Of a DNA stretch of 64,000 nucleotides, positions 13,501 to 25,860 are shown one piece after another; within the stretch, counting starts at the first letter, position 1, and each line of letters starts with the position of its first letter. The notes below the pieces were generated by a model. The model did not search any database, had not been told where the DNA came from, and saw only the letters and a program-made list of their open reading frames with translations. Source of the stretch: Papilionanthe hookeriana x Papilionanthe teres (taxonomy: Eukaryota > Streptophyta > Magnoliopsida > Asparagales > Orchidaceae). The stretch is from assembly GCA_022702705.1 (NCBI GenBank), contig CM040429.1, forward strand, positions 7,697,419 through 7,761,418, read 5' to 3'. The translations under genes were made by a program, and so were the position numbers.

Positions 13501-16500
13501 GACCGTAACACTGAAAGGAAGAGAGGACGTAGGTTGCCTTATTTAGGATTTCACACGCATTACCAACAGGATATGTTCGTCCAGTGCCATATGTGCATAT
13601 CACCAAGGAAGGTCATCCACCTAATCCTCACAATCCGATGCACCCAAAAGAAATGAGGATATCGGTTGCCTTCATTGGGAATACACATGCAACACTATAC
13701 AACAACAACGAACCGGCTTTCCAAAGGAACACACAAGCCCATACTTTTCAACATTCATCACAGACATCAGACACCCACAAGGAAAAAAAAACCAAAACTA
13801 ACAAATAAAAACAAATTTTATAAACGTCGTTACGATATATTTGAACGTTTAACATAAATAATCAAAATCCTTATGAAAAACATATAGTCTAAATTCACAA
13901 TAGAACGAAATGTATACGAAAATAAACGTATAGTCTAATAAATAAACAAGACTTGGTGGATCAGGTGCCACAAATAGCATCTACGATAGACTCCCTCTAA
14001 GCAGTCATCTCGGCCGCACCTTCACTCTGATGAATCTAAAATTCATTCGAGTCTATCATCCTCAGGTAATGAAGGCCCAACCACAAATTCTAAAGGTACT
14101 TGAGAGACATTCAGTTCATCATTGTCAGCCATGCTGAAGTCTGTATCTGATTGAGAGGGATATCGTCAGATGAAGTTATGAAGTGCCATTGTGGCCACCA
14201 CAATATGCACTTGCTTTGGAAATAGATACAACGACATATCACGTAGAATGACCCATTTCTTCTTCAAAACCCCAAATGTTCTTTTAATTACTCTGCGTAA
14301 GGAGTGACGTTTATTAAACATATCTTTTTTGCCACAAATGGTGCCACTTGCTCTCTCAAAATCAGGAATATGGTATCTGGTGTCCCGATAGGGCTTCAGA
14401 TAGCTCCTTTGCATAGAATATCCAGCGTCAACCAAATAATATTTTCCTGTTATGAAAGACACTGTTTGTGACAAATAATACATATAACTAGTAGATTTAC
14501 AAAGCAAAGCAAACCTGAAGTCGAGTGAGGGAAACACTGCGATCTATTCCTAGTTGTATAAAAGAATAGACAATTGTCATGTGCAATCCCTTCCCAGCCC
14601 GCTATTACAAAAGTGAAACACAGGTTGAAGTCACATACTGTCATGATATTTTGAGTAATCGACCCACTTCGACCAATGTGCTCGACCATGTCCTGGCTTG
14701 GTAGTCGGGCATCAACGTGAGTTTCGTCGATTGCACCTATGCAGTTCTGTTTTACGTCGTTAGAAACTAATTATATTATTTAAGTAACGCAACGAACCAA
14801 AAGTTACATTGAAATAAGGCATGTAACGGGGATCGTTGACAATTTGTTGTGGAGTATTAACAAATAACGAATACTCTGGCTTAATGATTTGAGCTGATAA
14901 GTTTACAAGTGCCTGTATGCCTTTAGAGAAGTATAGACTAATTGTTTCTGAGTAATGCTGAAATCGCTCCATAGCTCCTCTAACTGATTCGTTCTGTGAC
15001 AGATTGTATAATGCATATTAATTTCTCACCTGATTTGAATACCACTTGCATGATATCATCCAAAGAAGCAATATTAGCGTTAAAGCTTTCATTCTAATTC
15101 AATAAACAGCATAATCCTCATTCCAGGCATCGAGTATGAAATTGCATATTAATTTCTCACATGATTTGAATATTACTTGCATGGCATCCAGAACATGAGA
15201 AAGGAGAATAGTAAATCTTCAAAATTAGACCTTTTTTTTTCCTTCCTTATCGATATAAGGCAGCTTGATTTAAATAAGTGTAAAATCAAAAGAAAGAGAG
15301 AATAGATTATGAGCTACATAATAGAAATGAGCTCTGAAAATTTGATCCTGTTAAAATCGAAAAAGTAAGACCGGCCTTATGAACCAGCCTCAAATTCACT
15401 CCCAAAAGTTTATTAACTCAACACATGCTCAGACTTTCAATAAGGGAAAACACCAAGGCTTTGTGCTTTTACATAGGTAACACCTAAATTTTACCTTCGC
15501 ACCTACATCATCCAAATGTTTCACATTACGCAACAAAACCACCATTTCAACCTTTAAAAAGTGGAATGCACTTTTGTATGCATAATTAAGGTGTTAGAAA
15601 TGTAAATATATAAAAATGGTGTGGTGGGTCTGTAAATGTAATTGTTTGGGTGTTAAAAAATGTAAATATATAAGAATTGGGTCTTAAATATGTAAATTTG
15701 GTTGCTTAGATGTTAGAAATGCAAATATTTATGAATTGAATGTTATGCATGTATGTGAATCCTGAAAAAAAAAAACATTTGATTAGAGTTGTAGACAATA
15801 TTGCTGGAAGTGTCGAGCTAAATAAGATTCAATCATCTATTCCTCGATACACATGATTATGAATAAGCTTTAGGAAACACCGCAGATGTAGTGAAGGAAA
15901 TTAGAACAGATAATTTGCACAACCAGAAATGGAAGACAATCTCTGAGACTCCCCAGACAATGTTAAGCCTATCACAACTTAAAATAATGAGGAGCAGCTT
16001 ACCTTGGATCTTCGTACCTTAAAAGAAAGAGAAGGGAGTCCACAGAACTTGATAAAATCCAGGAACTTTCCATATTTCATATGTATAAATAGACGACCTT
16101 CTCTTTTTTTTCTCTTTTTTTTTTTAAAAAAAGAAAAACTTAACTTCACTTGGTCACTTGGTAATCGCATGGCTGAAGTCATCAACATGGTCTTTCACCC
16201 ATGAACTTTCAAAGAGATGTAAAAGATGCTAAAGACATAAGGCAACAAAAGGAAATAGCTAAGGAAATCTGTTGCTGTAAATAGAAGACTGTATGGGTCT
16301 CCATCCAAAAGTATGCTTAAAAGGCAAGATCAGGATGAAGAAATCTGTTCTCAAACATCAAGTGCAAATATCCAGAATTGTAGCTAATCAAAATAAAACA
16401 AAACAAAACATAACTCATGTCAGGATAAGTAAATAAGCAACCTATCAAGCTCATTATCACACAGGCGATGACAATGAGAAGTTCACATGTTTTCAACATT

Positions 16501-19500
16501 TATAACTAATTTTCCATTATCTTCTTTGCCTAAAGATTCCAATAAAAAAACATGTTGCATAACCAAAAGGAGCCATGCATTTATGAGCAATTGTTCTTAA
16601 CACCAAGTAAATGCCTTATATTAATAATGAAATGCATATTCTTGGGTTTTTGTGCATGCAGAAAAATGATAATACGCTACATTTACAATTGAAATGATGC
16701 TCTTGATATTGTCAAGATGTCATCACTGAGGTACTTGTACACTGGAAACTTGAGAGTCCCCAAAGAATTATAGGGAATTTTTTTTAAGCAAGTGGAGGTT
16801 GACCTATGCAAATGTACCTCAACATACTGCAAATTAGACCCAGCTGAATTCTATGCTAATAGAAGTCATTGAACACTTCACACGAAATTAATTGAATTCT
16901 TCCATCATAATCAAATTTGTTGAACGACGCCTTTTTCATGATATGTGCTCTGTTGAAGTGTTTAGAGTCTCAACAATACCATTAAAGCACTATCATGATT
17001 GATTTGAACAAACACAACAAGCCATTTTAGCCACAAGCATTCCACCATGAACTCTTGGTGTCGGCACGTGAATGCATAAGAAACAAGGGGTAACTTCATA
17101 ACCCAAATACCACACAATTCCTATGTACTAACGTACATTCATATGCATTGAAAAGACAATTCATATGCATTGGAAAGTCGTTTTCATATCAACAAAAATA
17201 GATCCAAGACAATTCCTATGTTTCCCGTCTTTATTATAAAACAAGTGCAACACTACCCAGTGCATTCCAAGATAATCCAACAAAATCAATAGCAAGAAAA
17301 CCCTACTTCTATTATCAACCGAAATTTGCCAAAATTTGGGATGAAAAAAACATATTAGACATGATAAATAGAACCAAAATAGTCGAAATAAACTCGCATA
17401 GCAGAACAAAACATCAGATCTCACCGGCGGAGGGAGAGGGAGTAAACAGAAGCTTACAAGCGAGTCGATCTTAGCGAGCGTGAAGATCGGGGTGGGAGAG
17501 GCCGTGGGAGAGGGCGGGGGAGAGCAGAGAAGGGCACATGAGGAAAATTTTCCCTAAACACGAGTCGAGGACGCAGGACGCGGGGGTAGGGGCGCGTCAA
17601 AAGCCTATCCACGATCGTATCGGAGCGGCACCAAACCGCCGAGCGAACGGAGTTTCCAAACACTGCCCCAAATGGGCCCTAAATGTCATTTTGGCCGAGT
17701 AGCATAATTTACCCATCGCCCTATATGCTTTTTTTCATCTTTCTTCCACTTGTAATTTAGAGTGGAGTTCCTAGCTTGTGTAGTAAAAAATCTATTGGAC
17801 CCTTAACTTTAGGTGTCCTCTGAGAGGAGTCTAATAATGATGAATTAGTGGCTTTTTGACCTTCCCAAATATTTTTTGCAGGACTTTTAGTATCATCTAA
17901 TACATTGTCACATTGTGCTTTAACTTCTACATCTTCTATCAATGCTTTTTTGTATTTCTCGTCATTATGTGGCCGACAAGATGTTCTTTCATCCTGTTTA
18001 TTGTTTACACACTTGATTACAAAATTTACAACAACAACAACAACAAAGCCTTAATCCCACTAAGTGGGGTCGGCTACATGAATCCTTTTTCTCCATTGCG
18101 TCCTATTTAGTGTCAAATTTTCGATGGTTATGCTTATTGTTTATTGCCATGCAAAGTCTTTGCTAGTTTGATTACTATCGGTTGCATGATCCAATACAAA
18201 TTAATTATTAACTTTGGGCATTAAAATTAAAGAAAATAGATAGTCAAAATTCATGCCAAAATTTACATTCAAAATGGCATAGATGTGGATTTCATTGTAG
18301 CTACAGTAAAATACTGCAAGTACATTGAAATCCGCACATTAATTTGTGCTTACATTTTTAGTTTAGGTCTTTGTGCGATGTTTCTTTTTTTGCTAGCGGA
18401 GACCCTACCTGCAGTTGGGAAGGGAGGAGTGTGGGTCTTGCAGGTGCCGAATTTCGACAGCTCTCTCTGAGTGCAACTGGAAGATGAATGGAAGGAATGA
18501 GGAGGCGGGGGGATCATGTGGCCATCTTAGGTCTTTGTATGCCCGTGGAAGAGTGCTGGAGAGACGCCTGAAACTGTGGCTGCTCACAGCATCTGTCTGA
18601 AATATGAACGAAAGGGAAGGCGGGGGCAGTTGGATTGCAAGGCCCTTTTAGGACTTTATGGGTCTGCAGAAGAGTTCACGAGTGATGGTTGCGATGAAAT
18701 TAGGTAGGTATGTGGCTCAAAGCGCGATTAGTTTTTTATTATTTTTTAAATAGGTGTATGACTCGGTAGGGCACAAAATTACTTCCTAGGCATAATAGGC
18801 ATGCAGGGGAGTACACCCCCATGAGGACCAGTCCCCTCATTGGGTTGGGGCGTTGTCTCACGCCTGCCTCAGGGGGGCGTCCCTTTAACGCCTTTTAAAT
18901 TAGAGCATGCCATCAATCATCAATAGTTTCTCTTCTTCTATAAACAAACTTCCTTGTATCAATCATCCAAGTATAGCAAGCCTTTTTTCTAAACAAACTT
19001 ACATTCTTTCTATTACAAGGTGATATGTGTAATAAATGAAACATTTTAAAATAAAAGAAAATACTTTAATGCAATTGAAATATTAATTACTCACTTTATG
19101 TCACAGACTGACTAATTTAATGCAATTGAAATATTAATTACTCACTTTAGCACGACCCGATCTGGGGATTGAAAGTAATCAAGGCAGGAACAAACGATTG
19201 AAAGAAATCGCTAAAAAAGTAAATTAAAACAGTGCAATTGAATTTACTTCTCTATTAATCGTCCTCTTCTATAAACTTCTTCTCTTCTATCGACTATCTT
19301 TTAAATCACTTAATTAAATTTGAAATGCTAGTTTAAAATATCAGTGGACTAACTATAGTCAGTGAATAACCAGACTTTTAGACTATAGCAACACAATGAA
19401 AGAAAAAATAATATGCATGCCAGTTTAGCTCTTCATAAATCAGTAATAAAATATTTTTTAGTTTATGAATATAATCACTTATGATATTTCATTATATTTA

Positions 19501-22055
19501 AAGTGTTTTACTATATTAATAACATATTTATATCATTTATATTTGTTCAGTTGTCGCATAAGCACCGCTAAAAATTATATTTGTTTAGGTATTTCAATAT
19601 CAATATCATTTTCCATTTACGTGCACGAGTGCCTTAGCATCCTCCCACCATTACCGTAAATTTGTGGTTTCATCATAGTCAAACATATTCATACATTCAA
19701 TCTATGTAGTTCATATCATTTATAATTTCATATCACTTAATATGTAACATTTATTTCTATAATGCATAAAACATTTTAATATAAATATCATTTTTTATTT
19801 ACATACACGAGTACCTTAGCATTCCCTCGCCAGTACCATAAATGTGTGACTTCATTATAGTCAAACATATACATACAATCAATTTATGTAGTTCAAATTA
19901 TTCATTATTTCAGATCACTCAATATGTAATATTTTTTACTATAATGCATAAAGAATTTCATACTTGAGATTACAAGTATTCATATCGATATAATCGATAA
20001 AATTTAAGAATAGAAAAAATTAATTTCATTAATTATGCATGAATAATAATTTATACAACTGATTTAGAAGAGATAAAAAAATGATACTATAATTTAAGAG
20101 TAGTAGTACTCACCAGATTAATTTGTTTTTGGATTTATCTTGACCTCAACTCTTCTAAAATTGAAGTCTACAATAAACATGTGTATTCATATTACCAAAT
20201 ATTAATTAATTTATTATTTTAATTAATTATTAACTTTACATTATCTAATTATTAAATTTTCATTATTTTACTTTTATGCAATCCTAATTATTATTATTTT
20301 TATTCATTACACATATAAAATTTTTCTCAAACAATTTAATTAAAATACTAAGGCACCATTATATTTCTCGATCGAGAGCCCTATGCACATGGAAACCTGT
20401 TTTCCTTCCTTGCGCGCCATCTTGCCTGCTTTTTGCTACACACGAGCCCCTTGGCCTGGTGGAAGGTTCTTATATTGCATAGGACATGCTCACAGAACTC
20501 CTACTTCTTCGGTTCGATCGCACTACACTTTCGTAAGTCTTCTTCCTAACACGACATTATGATTTGCTCGTGAATTGGACGTTCTTCCCCAAACCATGTC
20601 AATCTTCACTATTTCTTTACTTTTTCATGAAATCCCCTATTATAAATTCTTGTCTATTACTTTTATTCTATTTCCTAATTGAAAGCATTGCCTAATATAA
20701 GTCCTATCACTCTTATATATAGGAGTTATTTTTGCTTAGGAAATGAGATTTGGATGAGTGCTGCCTTTGAGGCATTCTTTCCCTTTGGGGGTTGTATCCG
20801 ACCACGAGAAGATGCTTAGGTTGTAACTCGTCCGAGGTGGTGCTCCGGCTGTAGCTTGACATATTTATCTTTATATAACCCTTATCGGAGTTTGTGTTGG
20901 GTCTTTATGTTTGTGTTGTTGTTCAATATTGTTTATTTTTAGTTTTGACGAGTCTTGTTGTAATATTTGAAATTCAACAATAATATTTTTATTTCTGTTG
21001 TGTTTGGCCTTTCTCCGGTATCGCAAAAAGGAGATGCATGAAGTTTAGAAGAAACTATGAGATTAGATTTTGTTTATCATTTTTTTTTTTGTTTTTTTTA
21101 TTTTTTTTTCTGCTGACTGAGGAATGTCAAGGCTTTACATGATTTTGATTGGAGAGGACAATGAAGCATGGGAGAGGTATGGAGCACAGGAGGCGGCTAC
21201 AAGGATTGGGTTGTTTTAATATATATAGCTTTATTTAAATTTTATTTTCTATCTTAAATTTTTTAAATTTTACATCTCGATTTGCATGTCATTAATTCTT
21301 ATGTTCCAAATGCACTTATGCAATTTGCTTCGCAAATGGAGGATATTTGAGATTTCTCTAATTTCATGTGCCTCGATTTAAGTGTCGCTGAATCACATTC
21401 TAGAACCCATATAATATGCATATCCTGTCCAGGCAATTTCAACATCCTTGATATGCTTATGCATTTTTTTTACGATTAGTCATTGTTTGAGCAATTTTGG
21501 CGACCGTTGAAATTATCTGGCTTAATTCACACGATGTGCATCTTTAGATTGTCATTCCCATCATGTCTAATCAAATTGATTACAAAATATTATTTCTTAG
21601 GTAAATTTGATTCTCCTAACATACCGACATAATCAATTTAATGAACGACTGTTGTTCGAGCACTTTTGATGACGAACGATGAATTCGGGCTAAATTCATG
21701 CATGTCACATTCGTAGTCTGTCATTTCTCCAGAATTAGTGGAAAATTTCCTTTTGGGTAATTTGATATTTTGAATGAGATGACATGATTTATTTTAGGAA
21801 CGGAGGTTGTTTGGGCACCCCTGGCAACACTTATAGCAATTGGCTCAACTTTTCATGGCTCCCCATTTGGATACCTTTATATTTGTCGAGTGATTCTCTA
21901 AGTAGTTTGGCGCTCTGAACACATCAGTGAATTTTGTTTCATAAACTGACAATATGTCAAGTGATTTCAGGCTTGAATGAATTATTTTGTCCTTAATTTG
22001 CATGACGATGCATTTATCATTCATTCTTCTCATCATGTTTAATTGACTCATCTTG

Positions 22056-22114
<59 letters not shown>

Positions 22115-23671
22115 ATATATATTTATATCCCAACACCGACCCGCCCACAGAACACCTGACTCGCCCTTCTGAGGCGAGAATACTGATAGAATGAGACATC
22201 ACGCTACCTTTTCCGAAAGAGTTCTTGATTGGCACACAACACCAGGGATTCTGGCAACCAACAGAATTAGAACGAGTGCCTCTTATCGTACGCACCGTCG
22301 TATGTTTGGACACTCCCCCATCGAGCTACTAACCGCATCCGAATCTCAAACCTTCACGTGCCAATACTACTGGACCACATACTTCGCGTCGGATGTCCCG
22401 CTTCCCTTCCCTTCGAGAGATACCCACCGCTCGTTGCAGATCGGATCGAGTTGGCTCAACTTGTGGAGGAGCAACGGGCGTACCCATCGATAGTCAGGAT
22501 GAGGCCATCGCTCTGTCTCCTTCTTCTACTGGAGCATCTACACTTCCACCTCAGGTACCCACTATTACAGAGGGAGAGCAGACTCCCCACCATGTTATGA
22601 ACGAAGATAGGGAAGAGACACACACTCATGTGGATATTAATATTCAATCCAAAGATTTGACTTTTGTATCGCCTTCTGCTCCTTCTGTTCCTATGACTAC
22701 AGATCATATGTCTCCCCATGAAAGGGGGCCCCTGGTATCTCCTCCAGTTCTCCACCCACCTACGGAATCTGTAACTGTTGCCACTAAAGCATATCTCCGG
22801 TCTCATCGAAGAAGAATGACGAGTGTTTACCTCTCGGAGGAAGAAGAAAGCGGGGGCACTATCCCCTGGAAACATTATGGACGATAGTCCGGTTTCCCCA
22901 GCATCGGGAAGCTCTTCGAATGCGAGTTAGAGCTCGTGTTTTTTATCGCTAGGGCGGGGGCCCTCGGGAACCTTCTCCTCTTTACTGTTAGTTTTTGTGT
23001 TGTATCTTCCGTATCGCTCGATAGAGTCTCATTTTGGATTTATGGGATGTGCTCAAGTTTGTTTGGGCCATCTTATATTACTCTTTGTACCCCCCCTTTT
23101 AATTTCAATGCAATAGGCCTACGGCCCTTTCCAATATATATATAGCCCAACACAATATTGTTGTTAAAATTAGTCAATTGAAATATCCAGGGCATCAAGG
23201 CCTATTTTATATTACATTATTTTTATTTATTTATATAATTTTAGTGATTATTTTGATATTTTAACCATTTTATTTAAAATTAGAAATATATTAGAATAAA
23301 TTTATGGGGTGGAATATCTTGATGGAGATCAACTTTTATGTATTTTGTTTTTTATTTGATTTTAAGTTTTTATTTTTTTTGGAAAATTTCATAATTAAGT
23401 TGCCTATTTAATTTTCTGAAAATTTTAAAATATCTAACCATACTTTTATAATTTAAAAATACAAGAAGCATGGAGTGTGTGTGTATATATATATATATAA
23501 GAGATCGGTATTTGACAGAGGCCCAAATATTGATTTCTTTATGCGCTACAGCCCTATGATGGGGGTCTGACGTCATGTGCCTATATATTCTAGAACCCCG
23601 CCACGGGGGATCGAACCCGTGATCTGAGGGTTCTTACAGAGAACCACGCCAACCAACAGGCCACAATTTGC

Positions 23672-23753
<82 letters not shown>

Positions 23754-25784
23754 TACATACACATGCATATACAATACATATGGCGTCTTCCTCGCCAACT
23801 CTCGGCTCTGCTGGGGTTTCGCTCGATGGCGAACCCAGCAACCGTTTTAGCATCGACCGCTGGCCTTTCGTCGTCGTCTCTTCCGTCTCTGCTTGCATCT
23901 TCGTCTTCTTCATTCGACAGAATGACGCGAGCTTCGCTTGTCACATCGGATGCTCGCAATCATTTGGAGGTCGTTTGAGTCACAACCTCAGCTTCACGTG
24001 CTTCGTCTGCGTATGCCGCTGCCGCTTTGCTCGCATTGTTTTTTGCGGGCTTTGCTGCAGATCCTGCGATTCTTCGTCGTCGCTTCTTCGGTGACGAACG
24101 GGGTCGCGATCGACTTTCGGGAATTCTCGTCCGCGGGGAGGACGAGTGACCGCTCGCTGCTGATAGGCTGTTTGAGCATGCTCTGTAGGTTTTCCGTCGA
24201 TGAAGAAGAAGGCTTCGCGGATACGGTACTGCCGTGAGGTTGACTCGTCGCGGTTTCTTTCGGCAAGCTCGGCCTCTTGTGGGAGCTCGAAGACTTGTCG
24301 CATAGTGGCTTCGTCGTCGATCGTCGAGGCCGCTCAGATTCTGATGGCAACTAGGACGTCCTATGCTGGAGTTTTAGGCAGAAAGTCCTACAATGATCAC
24401 CTCTTTTTTCCGCAAGAATTTCATGATCTTGCAGCTGGCAAAATACGAGGCGATTTTATCGAGCCGATTGACACTAAAGATGAGTAAACTCTGTCGTTAT
24501 CTTCACGACACTGGAAATGAAGGTTCTCTCTGACAATGTTAAATTTACTTTAGTTGGAAAATTCCAACTTGGGCACCCCAAGATGGATAAAGTCAGAAAA
24601 TATTTCGAGAATTTGAAACTCATTGGCGGATGGAAATTGGGAGTGTTAGATGGCAGACATCTACTTATTCGGATACAAAAAGAAGACTATGCTAGACTTT
24701 TTGCGCAACAATCAGTTTTGATTGCTGGCACTCAAATGCAAATTATCAAATGGACTCATGATTTTGACCCATCTAAGGAGCCTCCTATTGTTCCTATGTG
24801 GTTTAAACTTCCGGGGCTCCCCTTTCATTTGTACAATCCACGTGCTTTGTACTAACATTAGCCGAGCTCTCGGTACTCACTCGGAGTGGATGCTCCTACT
24901 TTTGATATGGTCTCCGAGGTGGTGCTGGGGTTCAAGTGGGGAGAGATTTCACTCTCCCTGATGTGGATCGTTTTTGGATCACAGATGGTGCGGATGGGTT
25001 TTGGCAGGAGGCTGTGGTGGAGAGCAGGCATTCTTTTTGCCAGCATTGTAAAATGTTTGGGCACATTAGAGGCTCTCGCTATAGACTACATCCTCCTCGA
25101 GGAAAAGAGTCGTTAGCGCCTCCGCCGTTGTTGGAAATTCCCAACATGGAGTTGACGCTACCCCGGCTCGGAGACTCAGGGTAGCATCCGATGTCGATAG
25201 TTCGGCTGACTCGCCTTTCGGGGACTCGTCGTGAAGGCCGTCGGGGAGACTCCTCGGCGGGTTGCGCGGGCTGCCACCCCGTGCTCACCGTAGTCATCGA
25301 ACGATTTGGAAGGTGGCCCTTCCTCCCGTAGTGCAAACCGCCTGGGCGGTTAGAGAACCAATCACTACATCGACTTCTCCACTGCGGATCCGACGGCTCA
25401 CACTTCGGAGGATCGATGACAAGTGTATACCTCGAGGAGGAAGAAGACGGCAGGGTACGCTACTACTTGGGAATCTTATGGATGACACCCTGGTCTCTCT
25501 CAGCGATGGGGAATCGACTCAGAGAACTGATTATTGAATGCGACTTGAACCTATGGAAGAGGAAGACGCTAGCGACCTCATCCACTCGAAAAGTTTTAGT
25601 TCTTAGGTTATCTTAGTCCTATCTTTTAGTACTTTTGTTTAAGTTGCTTTTGTTTCTTTGTGTTGGGCTCCACCATGGGGCCCTATCATTCTACTTGTTT
25701 TGTAACTCCCCTCTTTGATCTTAATGAAAATGGCCCTAGGGCTTTTTGGAAAAAAAAAAAAAAAACACATGCATATACATCATA

Positions 25785-25860
<76 letters not shown>

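Larger units (their letters stand above)
12729..17679 (-). mobile_element. PIF/Harbinger DNA transposon
   Basis: 4951 bp with terminal inverted repeats: the left end GGGTTTGTTTGGGGCAG matches the reversed right end GGGCCCATTTGGGGCAG at 13 of 17 bases. A 3-bp duplication TAA flanks it (12726-12728 and 17680-17682), as expected for PIF/Harbinger. It carries a spliced transposase on the - strand. Its right end (17440-17660) is GC-rich and would be the promoter/5' region. It lies within the hAT transposase gene, so it is younger than the hAT copy. Confidence 0.88.
10800..18005 (-). pseudogene. hAT-superfamily (DUF659/BED) transposase pseudogene, split by a Harbinger element
   Basis: On the - strand, 5' to 3': RMKEHLVGH (BED-finger remnant, about 17960-18000), an open stretch 17942-17757 ending near TPKVKGPIDFLL, then the Harbinger insertion, then NTYDMSMFEAVVN, KKHKKTMSKYGCLIMSN, GELVFTYLDNIIDTGWEEND (about 12370-12440), VQIITDELNDAN, NWTPYAAHC and LEDVRKLKIHKS. 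These follow the order of plant DUF659 hAT transposases. Many stops and frameshifts, including a deletion at the AAHC..LED junction, make it dead. The C-terminal part fades out toward 10800. I could not fix the element's own terminal repeats. Confidence 0.75.

Noticed and set aside
22393..22887. Independent 164-codon gene
   Set aside because: Its end matches the ORF1 C-terminal text of the neighbouring LINE derivative and it lies between LINE-type boundaries, so it is a LINE remnant.
23600..23675. Possible tRNA gene on the - strand (A- and B-box present; likewise 47420-47485)
   Set aside because: No full cloverleaf with matching acceptor stem; two 175-bp copies with the same non-tRNA body show a SINE family.
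23573..23959. Long Tyr-Ile-rich open frames on both strands over AT arrays (also 25660-25985 and 22017-22313)
   Set aside because: They are translations of (AT)n microsatellites and change with array length; no conserved protein on either side continues in frame.
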